Origin: Caenorhabditis elegans
Lineage: Eukaryota > Nematoda > Chromadorea > Rhabditida > Rhabditidae
Length of the DNA: 64,000 bases
Assembly: GCF_000002985.6 (NCBI RefSeq)
Contig: NC_003284.9
Location: 558,001-622,000 of the forward strand
Direction of reading: 5' to 3'
The notes beneath the pieces are model-generated. The model was given only the letters and a program-made list of their open reading frames with translations, did no database searches and was not told where the DNA came from. Shown one piece after another: positions 32,263 through 45,032 of the stretch. The translations under genes were made by a program, and so were the position numbers. How positions within the stretch are numbered: the first letter of the stretch is position 1; every line of letters starts with the position of its first letter.

Positions 32263-32789
32263 TGCAGGATATTCAAAAAAAATGAAAAAAGTAGACATCA
32301 ATTCCAATTTGTAATTGTTTGTTGAAATTGTGAAAAAAAAATTCTAAAAAAATACTGCTTTCCATACAAAATTTAAATTGTAATCACGTTTCAAATATTT
32401 TTATTCAAAAGTTCATGCAATATTACTCTTAGTTTTTTTTTGCCAACTTATCGAAACGTTGACTGGAAGTTTTCGAAAATCAGAAAATTTAGAAGCATTT
32501 CTTTTGTCATTATGCTTATTTGTTTTGGGTTGTTAAACGTGTTTTGGCACAATTCAAAGCCTCTAAAGTTTACCAAAAAAAAAATTTTTCGAAAATGTTT
32601 CTCGATTTGAAACATAGCAGGTTGTGCTCAGTATTTAAAGAGTGAAAAACGGGATAAATGTGCGAAATGATGAGTGCGCGAGAAAATAAAAGGGAGAGAT
32701 GACTCTGCAGTGAGATTGCCGAATGAAAATCTCCCCTTTCTTTTGATTTTCGCTCAGCAGCCAACGAAATTCGGTTCGATAATTCCATC

Positions 32790-32803
32790 GGGGGGGGGGG
32801 GGG
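32790..32803 (+). repeat. 14-G homopolymer tract
   Basis: Fourteen consecutive G bases in AT-rich DNA, able to form a G-quadruplex on the plus strand. Confidence 0.9.
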
Positions 32804-35800
32804 CGAGGTTACTCATACTTGACAAAAAAATTGTTTCGAAAAGATGAAGGAAAAAGTCTTGAGATGCAGAGAGAAAGCGCTCCCACTTGGCATTATTTGT
32901 TTGACGGTGGGAGCGAGAGAAAAACGAGAAAAGACAAAACACAACTTTTTTGGGTCGATTCACAGGTAAACATGCAATAAAACTTTCAATGAAACTTTTC
33001 TGAAATTAAAACTGAAAACCGGAAACGATAGCTTAAAATTTCAGATTCATAGGAAAATATAATGAAAGTAAGTCTAAGAAAAAAAGTTTAACAACACAAT
33101 TTTCGAAAAGTGATATAATTCCCGGGATTTTAACCAGAATGCAAGCTTGTATAACTTTTGGATTATGCAATTTTGTGTCAAGTTTTCCCAGTTTTCAGAG
33201 CAACTAAAATGATGACAAATGGAGGAAGTGTCGGACCCGAAAAGTGTATGCTCAGTGTTTTGTCATCATTTTTTCAGTGGTTGGGACTGCTCTCCGAGCA
33301 TGACTCCAAACATTTCCTGAAGTGTGAATGGGCAAATGCAACTATTACAGCAGCACAATGATAGAAAATTTGGTTAAACTTACAAAATATATATATTTTT
33401 TTAAATTTTTGCGCTGACAAAACTTGTCGATGTACTTTTGAGAAATTAAACATTCATGAACTTGCAATTTACTTGCTAGACCAAAAATAATCCGCATAAA
33501 AACAAACATTAAAAAATATTAGAAGTCGTTCAGCATTGTCTGAATCTTGAAACAACATTCAATGATGTAATGGCAAAGAAATGTCCTTTCAAATTAACAC
33601 AAATCATTTTGAAGTAATCAGATTAGGTTTTTGATTTTTGATTGTAATAAAATCTTTGAAATTGTAAGCGATTACTAAAAGTATTCCAAAAAGAAAAAGC
33701 ACATAAAAAACCAAAAAATAAAAAAAGAAAGAAAAGAAACACAAAAATTCTTCACATCTTCATACTTGTCTAATCCTCTAATTGACGTTAAGTAGGTGCA
33801 ACACTTAGAAAGAATTGGAAAAATCAGACTTATTATAATATAGAATCTTAGCTTTTGAAAAATGATGACAAAGGTTGATTTCTTTGACGATTTATTGGCA
33901 AGCCCATTGACCATCTGTTACCCAGATATGCTTGTGTGCGTAAGAGGGTTACAGTGTATGAGGAGGCTCAACTACATTTTAGTTATTCTAGTCTAGATTT
34001 AATACATTTATTCGGTCAAGTATAGTTTTTGGAAAACTAAATATGTTTGAATTCATTGAAAAAAATGTAGTTTAACCGAAATAAATCAAGATTTTCATTT
34101 TAGATCGGCTCCTTTCACTATCAATGCATTTTTTTAAATATTAAAGACCCAGCTCACCGTTTTCAAGAAATTTAAAATCCAATACACAAAATGTTTTGCA
34201 AGTTACTTTTTTCAAAATCTCAAACTAAATAACTTTATAATTGACATACCTAAAAGATAAATAACTAACCATATTATTTCTTAATAGTTTTAAATTTCGT
34301 TTTTTGTGCAGTCAGTATCCATGTATACAAAAATTTTTTTCGGCAACAAACCGTACACTAAAAATTGTTCACTGCACCAGTGCAAATTCACGGTACCGAT
34401 TAAACGGGTGTAGCACCTGTATCAGTGAACTAGTAGATAGAAAGTTTTTGTAGGTCATGATTAAAATGTATATTTTTAGTGGTTTTGGTGTCAGGACTCA
34501 CAATACCGATTAGAAAAACGTTTAAGAAGTATAATTTTTCAAAAGTTGAAATCAAAAGAAAACCGACCATATGCCGGTTCACATGAAACTAGGGAAGTTT
34601 GAAAACTCAAAATTCTTTCTCAGAAATTTTGTGATATGTTTTTTGATTTATCCGTCTGATAAGTCAATAATTAAAATCCAATTTCCTGATTCTTCGGCTT
34701 AAAACTCACACAACAGTTATATACTTAGATAATGTACTTATCCAATATCACTCAAAAATGTATTAAAATTTAATCTTGCTTATTAAAACCCAAAATATTC
34801 CCAAAATATCTAGCGAGTATAGTGGTGTCACCCGGTCAGATACGCAAAACCCACCTTCAATTATACTCTGCCGGACAAAATTTCGTTTAGTATAGATGTA
34901 CGAGACGCGTAATTCTCAATTTTGGATATTCAGTAGCGTAATTTTTTGCTAGTAAAATTGCAAAATCTTTGTTGGGGAAAAACTGAGTATGTCTATAATT
35001 GCTCGACTATCATAAATATTAGTTACAAATTCAAAAAGACAACTGAAAATTCTCACAAAAAAAGTTTATTGTTTCCTATTATCTTGATTTGTTGTTTTTC
35101 ATTCTGCCATTTCCTTCGTTTTCATAACCCTATCCATCTTATTCTTTTTTATTAGCCCCGGAGCCCCGTTCTCACATTGACATTCCATTGCCTGGAAATC
35201 CATCCAAACTAACATATTTTGCAGGTGCGCACACACTAATTACCTTCTAAGTCCAAAACGCGCGAGAGCGGCTGGGGGATCTATCTCCAGTTGTTATCTA
35301 GTGAGAATGGGTAAATAGCCAAAACGAGAGCGGGAAGAAAAGGAGAAGAGAAATAGAGAGACACAACAACGTCACAGAGAGCGAGAGACCCTAGAGTGAG
35401 AAGAAACAACCCCTCCTCATCTACGCTCACACATCCATACTCCTTCTCTGTTCTTCGCCCAGCTGCCCTGCCTTCAATGTAACCCAGCATCTTGCCCTTC
35501 TCCGACCACTCTTTTATGCCACCAGTGTCTCTCACCTTCACAACTCTCGTTTCTCTGCTTCTGGCGGACTGGGCACATCGGCAACGACATCGGCCCCCGA
35601 GCACAGAGCTACTCGCATAGAGACAACAACCACATGGGCAGCGTTCTGTCGTTTCTCTGTACTCTCTTGACTTGATGTACTCTTGAAAACCAGTGGTCTC
35701 TCTGTTCTCTCAGCGGTGGCCAGTGTGTAGTAGTGGTGGGCCTTTAGTATTCATTCACAGTTTGTGTTGCTCTTCTTTTTTTCGCGTTTGTTTATACCAA

Positions 35801-35979
35801 CAATACCTCTTTCAGTTTATTGTTCGCTTTTTCAAATTTGAAATTATTGAACCCTAGTAACCATTAAACAATTTCTATTATCCTCTATGACAAAAAACGA
35901 CGTATTTTCTTGATTTGGTCAATTTATCGATTAGAAAAATGATACATTTGTTGTTTCAGGCAAATTTCACTACCGGAAA

Positions 35980-37787
35980 ATGCCAACTACTCGAAGTGCA
36001 AATCATCCAGCTCCAAAAAGAGCGATCTCACCGGATAGTGATGACGGAGAAGAGGTGTGTTTAGCAAATCAACATATTAAAACCAATGTGTAAAAAAATA
36101 ATTTATCAAATATAATTACTCAGAACTATAAAAACAACATTACAGGACGATTTCAAATCAAAAAGGACCCCATCTGGTCGTGGACGTGGTGGCCGCGGAC
36201 GAGGACGCGGCCGTGGCCGCGGAGGAGCCACCGCCGCTGGGGCAACCGTTGAAGGTGGTGAAAGCACCCGAGGAGGAGGAACTGGCCGTGGTGGGAGAGG
36301 ACGTCCACGTGGATCCAAGAATTCAGACGGCGGAGCAGGAGGTCCGCCAGCCAAGCGTGGAAGAAAGAAGAAGGCAAAGTCGGAGTCTGAAGATGAGGCT
36401 GAGTCGGACCATCTTCATGACGAGCTGAAGAAGTGTCTGTCGATTTTGAAAGAGTTTGAGAAAAGCACACATGATGTAAGTTTTTTTTTTGGTGAAAGAG
36501 CTTCTATATTAAAAAAAACTATGGTCAGAAATTAACCTTTCTGTTTCTGTCACAAAATTTTAAAACCACTTAATATTAATCTAGATTATTTTCAATTTAT
36601 TATACGACGCACAATTTTTAATCAATCTTGGAAACTATATCAAATGAAATAATTTATGTTAAAATTGAAAGTTGAAACTGAAGCAGAACAATCTAGAATT
36701 ACACAATGTGTTTCAGTCCTTCACATTTCCATTCCGTAAGCCAGTTGACGTTGTCCTACTTGGCCTCACCGACTATCACGAGGTCATCAAGAAGCCAATG
36801 GACATGTCAACCATCAGAAAGAAGTTGATCGGCGAGGAGTACGACACTGCAGTTGAGTTCAAGGAAGACTTCAAATTAGTTAGTTTTAAGATTTGTTAAA
36901 AGTTGATATTAATTTTTATTAACTGCAGATGATCAACAATTGTCTCACTTACAACAATGAAGGGGATCCAGTAGCTGATTTTGCTCTTCAATTCCGCAAA
37001 AAATTTGCTGCCAAATGGAAGAAGGAATTCCCAGAGGACGGAGACAGTTTTGGACAGGAGAAAGGTGAAAAAGAAGGAAGTGACAATGAAGATGACGAGG
37101 AAGAGGTTGATGAAAAAGAAAAGGAAGAAGAAGTAAAAGAAGACAATGCAGAAGAGAAACCTGCTGAAGAACCTGAGCAGCCAGATGAGAAGGAAGAAGA
37201 GGATCATGAAGATGAACGAGAAGAACAGGAGGAGGAAGATTCCAGTGATGAAGAGGATGGTCTTGACGATGATGACGTCAGGCGTCACATACCAGCATGT
37301 AAGTTTCAGAAGAAAATCTATTATAACAAATTATGACCTGAAGAAACAGTATAGCGCTTAAGAGAATAAGAATAAGCAGAAATTCGTGATAGTGATGATT
37401 AAACAGTGTGCGCAGGTGCCCGATGTAGCTGGAAGATTTTGGACGTCGGAGACATCCACCGTCGTACTAGATTTTACAAAAACCTTTTTGAATATAAATC
37501 ACACACCTCCGCCACTATATACCGCATAGACACTTGCGCTGAATTGGTTTTTTTTTAAAGTTAAACATCAACCCATGTAAACCAACATTTCATTTGCAGC
37601 AACATCAGCTCCAGTCGCCAAGCATCCAGAAGCCGCGATGCCAGAGCCAGCTGCCGAGCATTCCTCAATTCAGTCATCCGAAGCTCAAGCTCTGGGAGAA
37701 ATTTCAGGAGCACACCCGATACACATCGGCGAGTCGGAGATTGCCGGACATGCCGCAGACTCCACTACGGGAGAGAGTCATGCCTAG
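35980..37787 (+). CDS. AT-hook and single-bromodomain nuclear protein
   Basis: Exons 35980-36054, 36146-36475, 36717-36878, 36929-37298, 37600-37787; 374 aa. A TTTCAG acceptor ends at 35959, 20 nt before the ATG, so the leader is cis- or trans-spliced. Order: basic start; Gly/Arg-rich block with the AT-hook-like GRGRPRGSK; basic KRGRKKKAK, a likely nuclear signal; one BET-like bromodomain (about residues 117-221) with DYHEVIKKPMDMSTI and NNCLTYNNEGD, where N198 sits at the acetyl-lysine-binding Asn. The usual WPF shelf reads FPF. A long Glu/Asp-rich tail (about 225-310) and a Pro/Ser/Ala end follow. No second bromodomain or ET domain. Likely role, inferred: binding acetylated histones at AT-rich DNA. 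I think this is the gene known as F13C5.2, but could not check. Confidence 0.9.
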
Positions 37788-38189
37788 GCACAAATTCAAC
37801 TTCAGAAATGCTGTTGGGAATACAGTATACTGATAAAAACGAATTCAAAACAGTAATCATCTTTTATTTCACACTAAAACCATGTCAACTGATTCCCAGC
37901 CGCTTTTTGTAAACAATTTTCAACTTGGACCAATGTATGCATCTCTTAAATACCCACCCACTCATTTAGAGATTATTCCTAAAGTATTCCAATTTGTCAT
38001 GCAGTTCCTTCAGTTGTAAGAAACATTATCCCGATACTTCTTTTTGTATTATGAATCTCAATCGACCCTTATGAATTTATTTGACAATTAATGCTTTTTC
38101 AGCGTTTCCCTTTCCACCCTATTCCTCATTTTATACCTCAATTTGGTCCACCAAACTTTTCCAATCGGAAATCATTCCCCCACTCACAA

Positions 38190-38195
38190 AATAAA
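38190..38195 (+). terminator. Possible poly(A) signal of the bromodomain gene
   Basis: AATAAA about 400 nt after the stop. No canonical hexamer lies closer, although TGATAAAA just after the stop region could serve. The neighbour on the minus strand ends at 38314. Confidence 0.45.
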
Positions 38196-38313
38196 TGAGC
38201 ACAAATCAGCAATATAGTACTATATAAAAATTTATCTCCAATCTGTATTTTGAATCAAATGTTCAAAAAAATAAATTACATCAAAATAAATATTTTTTTT
38301 CAATTCTTGTTAA

Positions 38314-41300
38314 TCAGTCAATTGGTGGCTTCAATGTCATGAAAAATTGATCAAATGGGAAAAGTTCCTGATTGTGCACATGAATGGCTAATGTAAATTG
38401 TTGATCCAACAATGATGACCAGAGATTTTTTGCTTTAGTGTCCAGGTTTTGCTTGACATCGCTGAAAATAATTTAGAATATTAATTAAAGGAATGAGCGG
38501 ATGCGTTTTGCAAATCTACGAAAAAATTTGTAATTTTTAAATTTATTCGGAAATTTGCCGGAATTGAAAAGTTTTGGCAAATCGGCAAATCGGCAAACCA
38601 GCATGTTGCTGATTTGCCAAATTCGTCGACAAAAAAATTTGCCGTCCACTCCTGGTTATGATATCAATAAAATTTCAAAACCTTTAAATCTTTGACGAGC
38701 TTACATAATTTTGGTTGCAGTTTTACGTTTCATTTTTTCAAATGTAAAGTAAGGCTTGGATTTTTGAAAAGCAATGAGTGAGTATCTGGGATGAACTGTG
38801 TTGATTAATGCATTCTCCTTCACGTAACTGTATGTTTCAGTTTTTGGATTAAATGTTGCATTTTTCTGAAAACTATACTTTTTCTTCGATTGTTCGAACA
38901 GCTCTCACCATGTAATCATATGTGCAAATATCTTTATGACACGTGTCCAATACCTTCAGCGGAGCATCACTGAGCTCATCGGATATTGCTTCAACCGCTT
39001 GTGGAGCATGACTGGGTGATGTCACCAAAATTCGTGACTTTATCTGAAAGTTGAGTGGAGTTGCAGTAAATAGCAATTTAAAACTTGTGAAATTATTCTA
39101 CCCCAAATGCCAATGTACTGAAGGTGTGTCCACGGCTGTCTGAAAGCTTGATGTGTTTTCTGAGCCGTCCATATGCTACAGCAAGTTCTTCAAACGTGTC
39201 ATTTTTTAGATTCAGTGGGTTACCTGCAACTTTATAGCTGTTGAGAATTGCAGCATTTTCAAACAATTGTTTTCTTTTAACTGAAAGTCAAATTTGCTTT
39301 GACGATGTAACTTAAATGTTTTAAAGGCGTCGTAGTGGAATTTTTTTATATTGCTTCATTAGACTCGAAATTGTCTGAAAACACTGAACTTCATGATGAA
39401 ACTTCTTGAAAACTTCTCAAACAAAAGTTATGGCGGCTCAAAAAATTAGCTAAAATTAGCTAAAATATGAAATTTAACTAACTTGTCAACGTCGCAGCGG
39501 CTGGAAACTAATTTTTTTGAATTTACCGTCTAATTTTGTTTCCAGAATTAATATCAGGTAGAATAAAGTTTAGCTTACAAATTAAAACACAAATTACCTT
39601 CAGTTTTAAAGTCAAATTTAATTTACTCACTAACAATAAGAACATGTAAATTCATAATTTCATCAATACAAACAAAATTTTTTTAAAAAAGAATCTAAAA
39701 CCTTTTTCCTTCAACTCGACCAAAAAAATTTAGCTAAAAATTTTTATTGGCATGTTGAACTCACCAGCAATATTTTTTGTTGAAATTGCATGTTTTCTCA
39801 ACTCGTCTTCAAGTTTTTCGTTTACAAATTGCCCAAATCTAATTGTAAATATCTCAGTAATTTTCTGTACATCTCTTGTTATCAGACTACGCCCGGAAGT
39901 TGCCCAATGTCTGTAAAAAAGATATACTCCTTCTATCAAAATCATTGTTCAGCTCACGTGTTTTGTCGCTTTAGTATCACTTGTTTCAACCTGAATCTAG
40001 TTCTAGTGAAAGCCATTCCAAAGACGAGATATTGGTCCAGGACTCGGGCACATGAAAATTTCATGATATTCATCCACCCATACATTCCTTTGTCGTACTG
40101 AAACAATGACAATTGTGGAGGTGGACCGAGATGATGTCATACTAGAGTCGAAAAATATGTCGAAAATTCCTACTGTTTTTTTTTTTTGAACGGCTTTAAT
40201 TTGTGATCCAATTTATCACTATCAGATTTGCCGGAAATGTCCTTTATAAAACATAAACTCGTAAAGCTTTGCTTTTTTGAATTTTTTTCCCGTTAAAAAA
40301 ATGTGCAAAACCAGAAGTTGCCCAATTTTTGGCAATTGCCGTTTTTCCGGCAAATTCGGCAAATTGCCAATGTGCCGACTTGACGGAAAAACTGTTGGCC
40401 GCCCATCTCTGACTTGAACGTTTAGGAAGTAATTTTTCCGGTAGGGCTGAGTCATGAGCAATTTGTCTCAATGTTTTGGCATTTTACACTGCTCATAGAG
40501 TGATATTATTGCATGTCGCTTAAAAATATCCTTACTCCTTGTTAAAAATAGTTGTTTTCCTAATTTCGTAGTACTTTCTATTATAATTTTATCGTACAAA
40601 ACAAAAACAATAGAACAACTATTTTTAATAGACTTCAAAATTCATAATTTGTTTTTTTTAATTCTAGGTATTACAAATATTTTTAACTAAATTGCGCATT
40701 TGAAAAAAATCACTTTAAAATTTTTTCTGCATGTTGTTTTTTTTTAAGTATTTGCAATTTACTTTTTCTTTCAATTTTACTCCTTCTCCAAAACATACCT
40801 TAAAATCATGTTCACTAAACGAGCCAAACTTCAATAGTGCACAATTTGCAAATTCCTCACGGATTTCATTGATAGGCATCCAGGGTTTGTTTTTTAATGT
40901 TCCTAACTGATCTTCCATTCGTATTTTCGTATAATTTTCAAGTTGAGATTTATGAAGACTGAAAGTTGAATCTCATTACTAGTCTTACACTCTACACTGA
41001 AAATAGTTAAACTATACGGCTTTGTTTGCACAGATTTCAAAAACTTTACGTAATTAAGTCTTTGCTTAAATGTTGCGTGGGCTTGTTAGTTTCAGTGTGA
41101 AAAATTTTTTGGACATATTTTTTTGGACCTGCAAAGGACAGTCAAAAATTTTCTCCTCAACAATGTTTGCCAAAACCGCACGATTTTGACCTTCTTTTTA
41201 AAAAATGTGAGTATTCTTCAAATTTCTAAATAAAACTGTTGAATATTTTATCAGAACTTACATTCCAACCTTGAAAAAAGTGTCATTACTAGTATCCTGA

Positions 41301-41535
41301 AAAGGAACATATCGTTCAGCAGAGTGATCGGCTCGTCTTAGAAAAGAAGTATAGTTGAACTCGGATTTCAGAAAACTTGCTGTAAAAAACTCAACTTATC
41401 TAATATTTACTTTGCAAAACGTTTTCGTTACTGTAACTTACCGTACATAGCATCTTTGTACACTTTGTCGAAATTTATTTTTTTGGAACATGAAATTTGA
41501 AATAAGAAAACTAGGATTAACCGGCAAAATATCAT
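38314..41535 (-). CDS. Secreted protein of unknown family
   Basis: Exons: 41442-41535, 41262-41379, 40799-40958, 39958-40097, 39765-39910, 39102-39280, 38909-39043, 38705-38865, 38314-38461; 1281 nt, 426 aa, all joins in phase with GT/AG. The ATG was chosen because MIFCRLILVFLFQISC is a good signal peptide ending before a Cys. The rest is soluble-looking, with several N-X-S/T sites (for example NYT, NDT, NAT), Cys pairs in the C-terminal half (DTCHKDICTYDY) and a basic central region (FTRTRFRLKQVILKRQ). I recognise no domain. A conserved-looking patch is WATSGRSLITRDVQKI. It is convergent with the bromodomain gene (526 bp between stops). Most likely a nematode-specific extracellular protein. 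Confidence 0.85.
38500..38655. repeat. Decayed GCGGCAAAT-family element
   Basis: AGGAATGAGCGGATGCGTTTT at the left and AAATTTGCCGTCCACTCCTG at the right resemble the family ends, with CGGCAAATCGGCAAACC between. No 8-bp duplication is detectable. It lies in the intron 38462-38704. Confidence 0.5.
39325..39545. repeat. Dispersed repeat, copy 3 (GTAGTCGA...GCAGCGGCTG family)
   Basis: GGCGTCGTAGTGGAATTTTT, GACTCGAAATTGTCTGAAAA, GTTATGGCGGCTCAAAAAAT and GTCGCAGCGGCTGGAAACTA in the order of copy 2. Uninterrupted; it lies in the intron 39281-39764. Confidence 0.6.
40300..40412. repeat. 5'-truncated GCGGCAAAT-family element
   Basis: CCGGCAAATTCGGCAAATTG and the right end GGCCGCCCATCTCTG are visible, but no matching left end. 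It lies in the intron 40098-40798. Confidence 0.45.
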
Positions 41536-41801
41536 AATACAGAGGGATTAGGAACGGATTTCTCCGATGACGGTGTGGTTTTATACGAATGCCACTGGAC
41601 AAACACCTTGCCCCGCTCGCACTTTGTTTGAATCTGGTTCCTGAAGCTTGAAATTGCTGTTTTGACACTCTTTGCTCAGTCTTAGGGAATTGAGACAGTG
41701 AACCGTATGGAGATAATTATTCGGAATCTTTTGAGGTATCTTAAACAATTATGTTAATCAGTTAAAAATAATTAAACTTCCGAATCTCTGTGAATTTATT
41801 T

Positions 41802-42232
41802 TAATGGTGGAGTAGCGCCAGTGAGGAAGTGTAAAAAACTCTTTCTATAATCTCAAAATGACCAAATATCATAATTAAACTTCTCAAAAAAGTTTTGAAA
41901 ATATTTTAGTTACGGTCAAAATGTGACAATTACTCAGTTTTTACCCCTCGTAATTTTGGAAGTCGACCAAAAAAATTTTTTTCCTACTTTTTTTATACTG
42001 TAATTTTGTTTTTAACGTTTGTCATCAAACATTGTAAGGGTCGGATCATGTGCTATTGCTTTGGATTTCCTCAAAAACTATTTTTTTAAATTTTGGCAAT
42101 TTGCCAAAACTGTAACCAGAGATTATAAAAATCTGGAATTTTTTTGAGTGTTCTATTATAAAATTCGGTCGTTTTAGATCTTTATAAGTGTATTTAGACA
42201 AAATCATCATTACCGCTACTCAATCTTTAAGT
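41802..42232. mobile_element. TTTAAA-type palindromic element, third copy
   Basis: TTTAATGGTGGAGTAGCGCC at the left and CGCTACTCAATCTTTAA at the right, with AATGACCAAATATCATAATTA inside as in the other copies. Confidence 0.6.
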
Positions 42233-42551
42233 GTAAAGTTTTAGTGTCTCCACAGTAACCCAAACGTTTTCATCGGATGAACTCCCCGAAAAACCGTTCA
42301 AACCCTGAAAGTAATACTGCTATTTCAAAACTACAAAAGATAAAAATTTCAAAATTTCAATAGATTTAAAAATGTACATAATTGCCTGCATTTTTTGGGC
42401 AAAATGTTCGCTTTTCCAGTGTGCCAAATTTTACCGAGTCATTGCTTCTAAAAAAAAACGAAAAACTAACGAAAATTGAAAATTATATCAAGCTTACAAT
42501 ATTTAATTTCAAGAACACTGCCCAGTTTAAACATTTTCGATTGGCGCATAC

Positions 42552-42660
42552 CAGGGATGTGTGGCAACCGAGATTTTCGGCAACCGGCAATTGCCGAAGT
42601 TGCCTAACTCTAAAAATTTCGGCAACCGGCAACTTTTCGACCACCGGCAACCTTTTGACA
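42552..42660. repeat. Partial element with a CAGGGATGTG end
   Basis: CAGGGATGTGTGGCAACC is followed by repeated CGGCAACCGGCAA units. The right end was not found. It is related in style to the GCGGCAAAT hAT-like family. Confidence 0.4.
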
Positions 42661-44217
42661 TTCCATCTGGAACACGCAATTTTTGAAAATTTGCAAAATT
42701 GTTTGCAGAATTGTTAGCAAACTCCCATTTTTCAATACAACTTTTAATGAGCGTTTTCTATTTGTGCCACCTTTCTGTTTACATAAATGATTAGCACAAT
42801 TACACACACACGTGAAAGTGTATGTTTCCAATTTCTGAATCAAAAATGTGTAGTCTGCAAACGGAAAAAGAACGAGTTGTGCAGCTTTTAAGTGTGGTCA
42901 CAAGATTTTGTGGTCACATGAATATGTCATCATTCGATCTTTCAAAATTATTGTGATTGACTCTTTTTGCTCATTTTATGAAACTTATTTCATCATGTTA
43001 TCCTCTTCATATTTGAATTTCGTAAAAAGCATTCCTCATATTTTCGGTTAGTATTGTTTTTGCTGCCGATTGCTTTGGTTAAATTTTAAATATAAAAGTA
43101 AGTCAACGGAAGAAAAACCTGCCGTAGTTTGCGTTTTGTTTGAAAGCGCACAAAAAAGAATTTTGATTAATCTTTTTGTTTTGTGAAATTTAGTGTCTAA
43201 TTTTTTCACTTTGCAATTGCACAAAACATAGATTTACTCAAACAAAGTTGTTTATCAAGTTCCTAAATGGAGACCAGAACTAACCTTGTCGGAAAAATTC
43301 CCAACTTTTGAATTTTGAGAACCCCTTTTGCTAATCCGATCACTTCTGCAGGTTCTTTTTCGGAAGTGTGCAAAACCCATTTAACCCAACTCATTATCGC
43401 GCTTTTCGCTTTTATTGCATCTTTCATCGGAGCACCCATTTATTTCATCAATTTCATCGCTCCCGTCTCCTCCTACCCTCCCCAACCCCCGTCTTCAACT
43501 AAGGAGAGGCAGCAGCTCGGAATAAAAGTGTGCGTGCAAAACAAGGAGATTGGTGTGGACGGGGGGGGGGAGGAATGCCAGAATCGGCGGTCCGTCCTTC
43601 CCTCTACTTCGGTGGAGTCGTGTGGTCTCTCGCAGTCTTGTGCTTGGCCTTTTACTCTCGTCGTCTGTCTTCACTTGCCTCCCTCCCGTTTTCCAAAACA
43701 ACCCCCTCCTTTTTCCAGATACACAGACACACACACACACACACAATCCTTGTGTTCGTCGTTCACTTCTTCATTTCAATTCATTTAGTTTTATCCCTGC
43801 TTCTGAAAATTGTTATTTATAGCCTGTTTTCTGGTGCACCACAGACATTACAATCCTGTGAATTCTCGTTTCCTAGCGAATTTTTTGACTTTCTACCACT
43901 CTGTTTGTTTGCACCAACTCATACCCCTCCCCGTAATCTTTATGTACTGCTTGAAAACATCGTCTTTAGGACCATGTGACTTTTTTGAGAAATATGCGCT
44001 CTTCGAAATCTTAGCGGTGTTTGGTGACTGGGGTCCAGCAGAAATGCTATGTTTTCTTTAGAATTGCATTCATATATTATATATTAAAACGTTGCTTTTT
44101 ATTTATGTTTGATCGCACAAATTTTTTTATCTTGTATCTAGTTTTCTAGTTTGATTTTTTTTCAGATTTGAATTTCATCACTTCATTCATCAAAACTGGA
44201 TTTCATATCTATTCATC

Positions 44218-45032
44218 ATGATGGCTCCAATAATTACAAAGGACATGAGGCTGTTTCCAATACACAAAGTGCCTGTAAAAAACGTTCGGAGTCGTGCTCA
44301 ATCTCTTGACCACTTCCAACAAATTCAAGGCTCCGCTAGCACCATTGACCGGCTTGTTCCTATCAAGCCACGCGCCGCAATGTCAGCTGGAAATATCTCG
44401 GGTAAAACTTTGTCGAGTCGAACGAAACAAGTTGCTCCAATCAAGTGTGCTCCGAGAAGTCCTCCAAAAACAATGCTGTCAAGGAAATCGACATTGACTG
44501 CAATTCAAGAAGGAGTGGAGTTGGCCGATCAGTCGCAATCTCATAAAATTATAAGCCATAGTCGGAGGTAAATCGGGAATTAAACGATTTGAAAGTTTAG
44601 GAATTTGACGGAAAGCGAAAAAAAAGTGAAATTTGAATTTAATCACCTTTTAAACAATGCTCAAGTAAAATTGGTTTATACTCTCAGTATGGTCGTTGCC
44701 TAAAGCTGAGTCCTGGCGTTTTTGAAGTTTTCCCTAGAGACATGCGATTTTTACATATGACTGCATTAAAAGATCAAAATTCTTTTTGCTCTTTAGCCCA
44801 TTTTTTCATCTTTTTTTCCAGCGAATCGTCGAGCGTCCAAACGGAAGGCACCGCAACAAAAAGTAGCTCCAAATCGAGCAGCGACGCGAACTTTGAAGAA
44901 AACGGTGCGAGCGCGGAAATTGACGAAGAGACGAAAAAGAAGCAGCGCGGTGTGTTCAAGTGGATCACTAACACATTTCGAAAGTCATCACGGGATAAAA
45001 CTCTTGACAATCGGAGTACTTCCTCTGGATGA
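44218..45032 (+). CDS. Small basic, Ser-rich protein of unknown function
   Basis: Two exons, 44218-44567 and 44822-45032; 561 nt, 186 aa. A strong TTTTTTTCAG acceptor ends at 44165, so the leader is probably trans-spliced and the first Met (MMAPIITKDM) is the start. The N-terminal half is basic with SP and SR sites (RSRAQSLDHF, CAPRSPPKTM, SRKSTL), typical of phosphorylated disordered proteins. The second exon is Ser/Glu-rich, then ends in a basic amphipathic stretch GVFKWITNTFRKSSRDK, which could bind a membrane or calmodulin (inference). No signal peptide or known domain. AATAAA near 45144 may end the transcript. Confidence 0.75.

Larger units (their letters stand above)
29415..35979. other. 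Large intergenic region upstream of mrp-1 and of the bromodomain gene
   Basis: Divergent promoter space of 6.5 kb. It contains an 11-G tract (29924-29934), one hAT-like MITE (31864-32262), a 14-G tract (32790-32803), a hairpin at 33207-33271, and a small inverted repeat GTTCACTG...CAGTGAAC near 34370-34430. From about 35160 to 35760 the sequence becomes richer in GAGA/CTCT and GC, which looks like the promoter or a 5' UTR exon of the bromodomain gene. No convincing coding exon was found. Confidence 0.65.
41536..44217. other. Intergenic region with repeats and a CT-rich promoter-like zone
   Basis: Contains a TTTAAA-type element (41802-42232), a partial CAGGG-end element (42552-42660), a 10-G tract (43561-43570) and a (CA)n run near 43727-43744. 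From 43290 to 43980 the strand is CT-rich with long overlapping open frames in three registers; this is compositional. It probably holds the promoter of the gene at 44218. A TTTTTTTCAG acceptor ends at 44165. Confidence 0.6.

Noticed and set aside
36106..36470. Pro/Arg-rich minus-strand open frames
   Set aside because: They are antisense to the Gly/Arg AT-hook exon of the bromodomain gene; GC-rich repeats open all frames.
43315..43979. Overlapping plus-strand frames of 90-157 codons
   Set aside because: Several frames are open together in a CT-rich region with a CA repeat; no splice partners, domain or signal peptide, so compositional.
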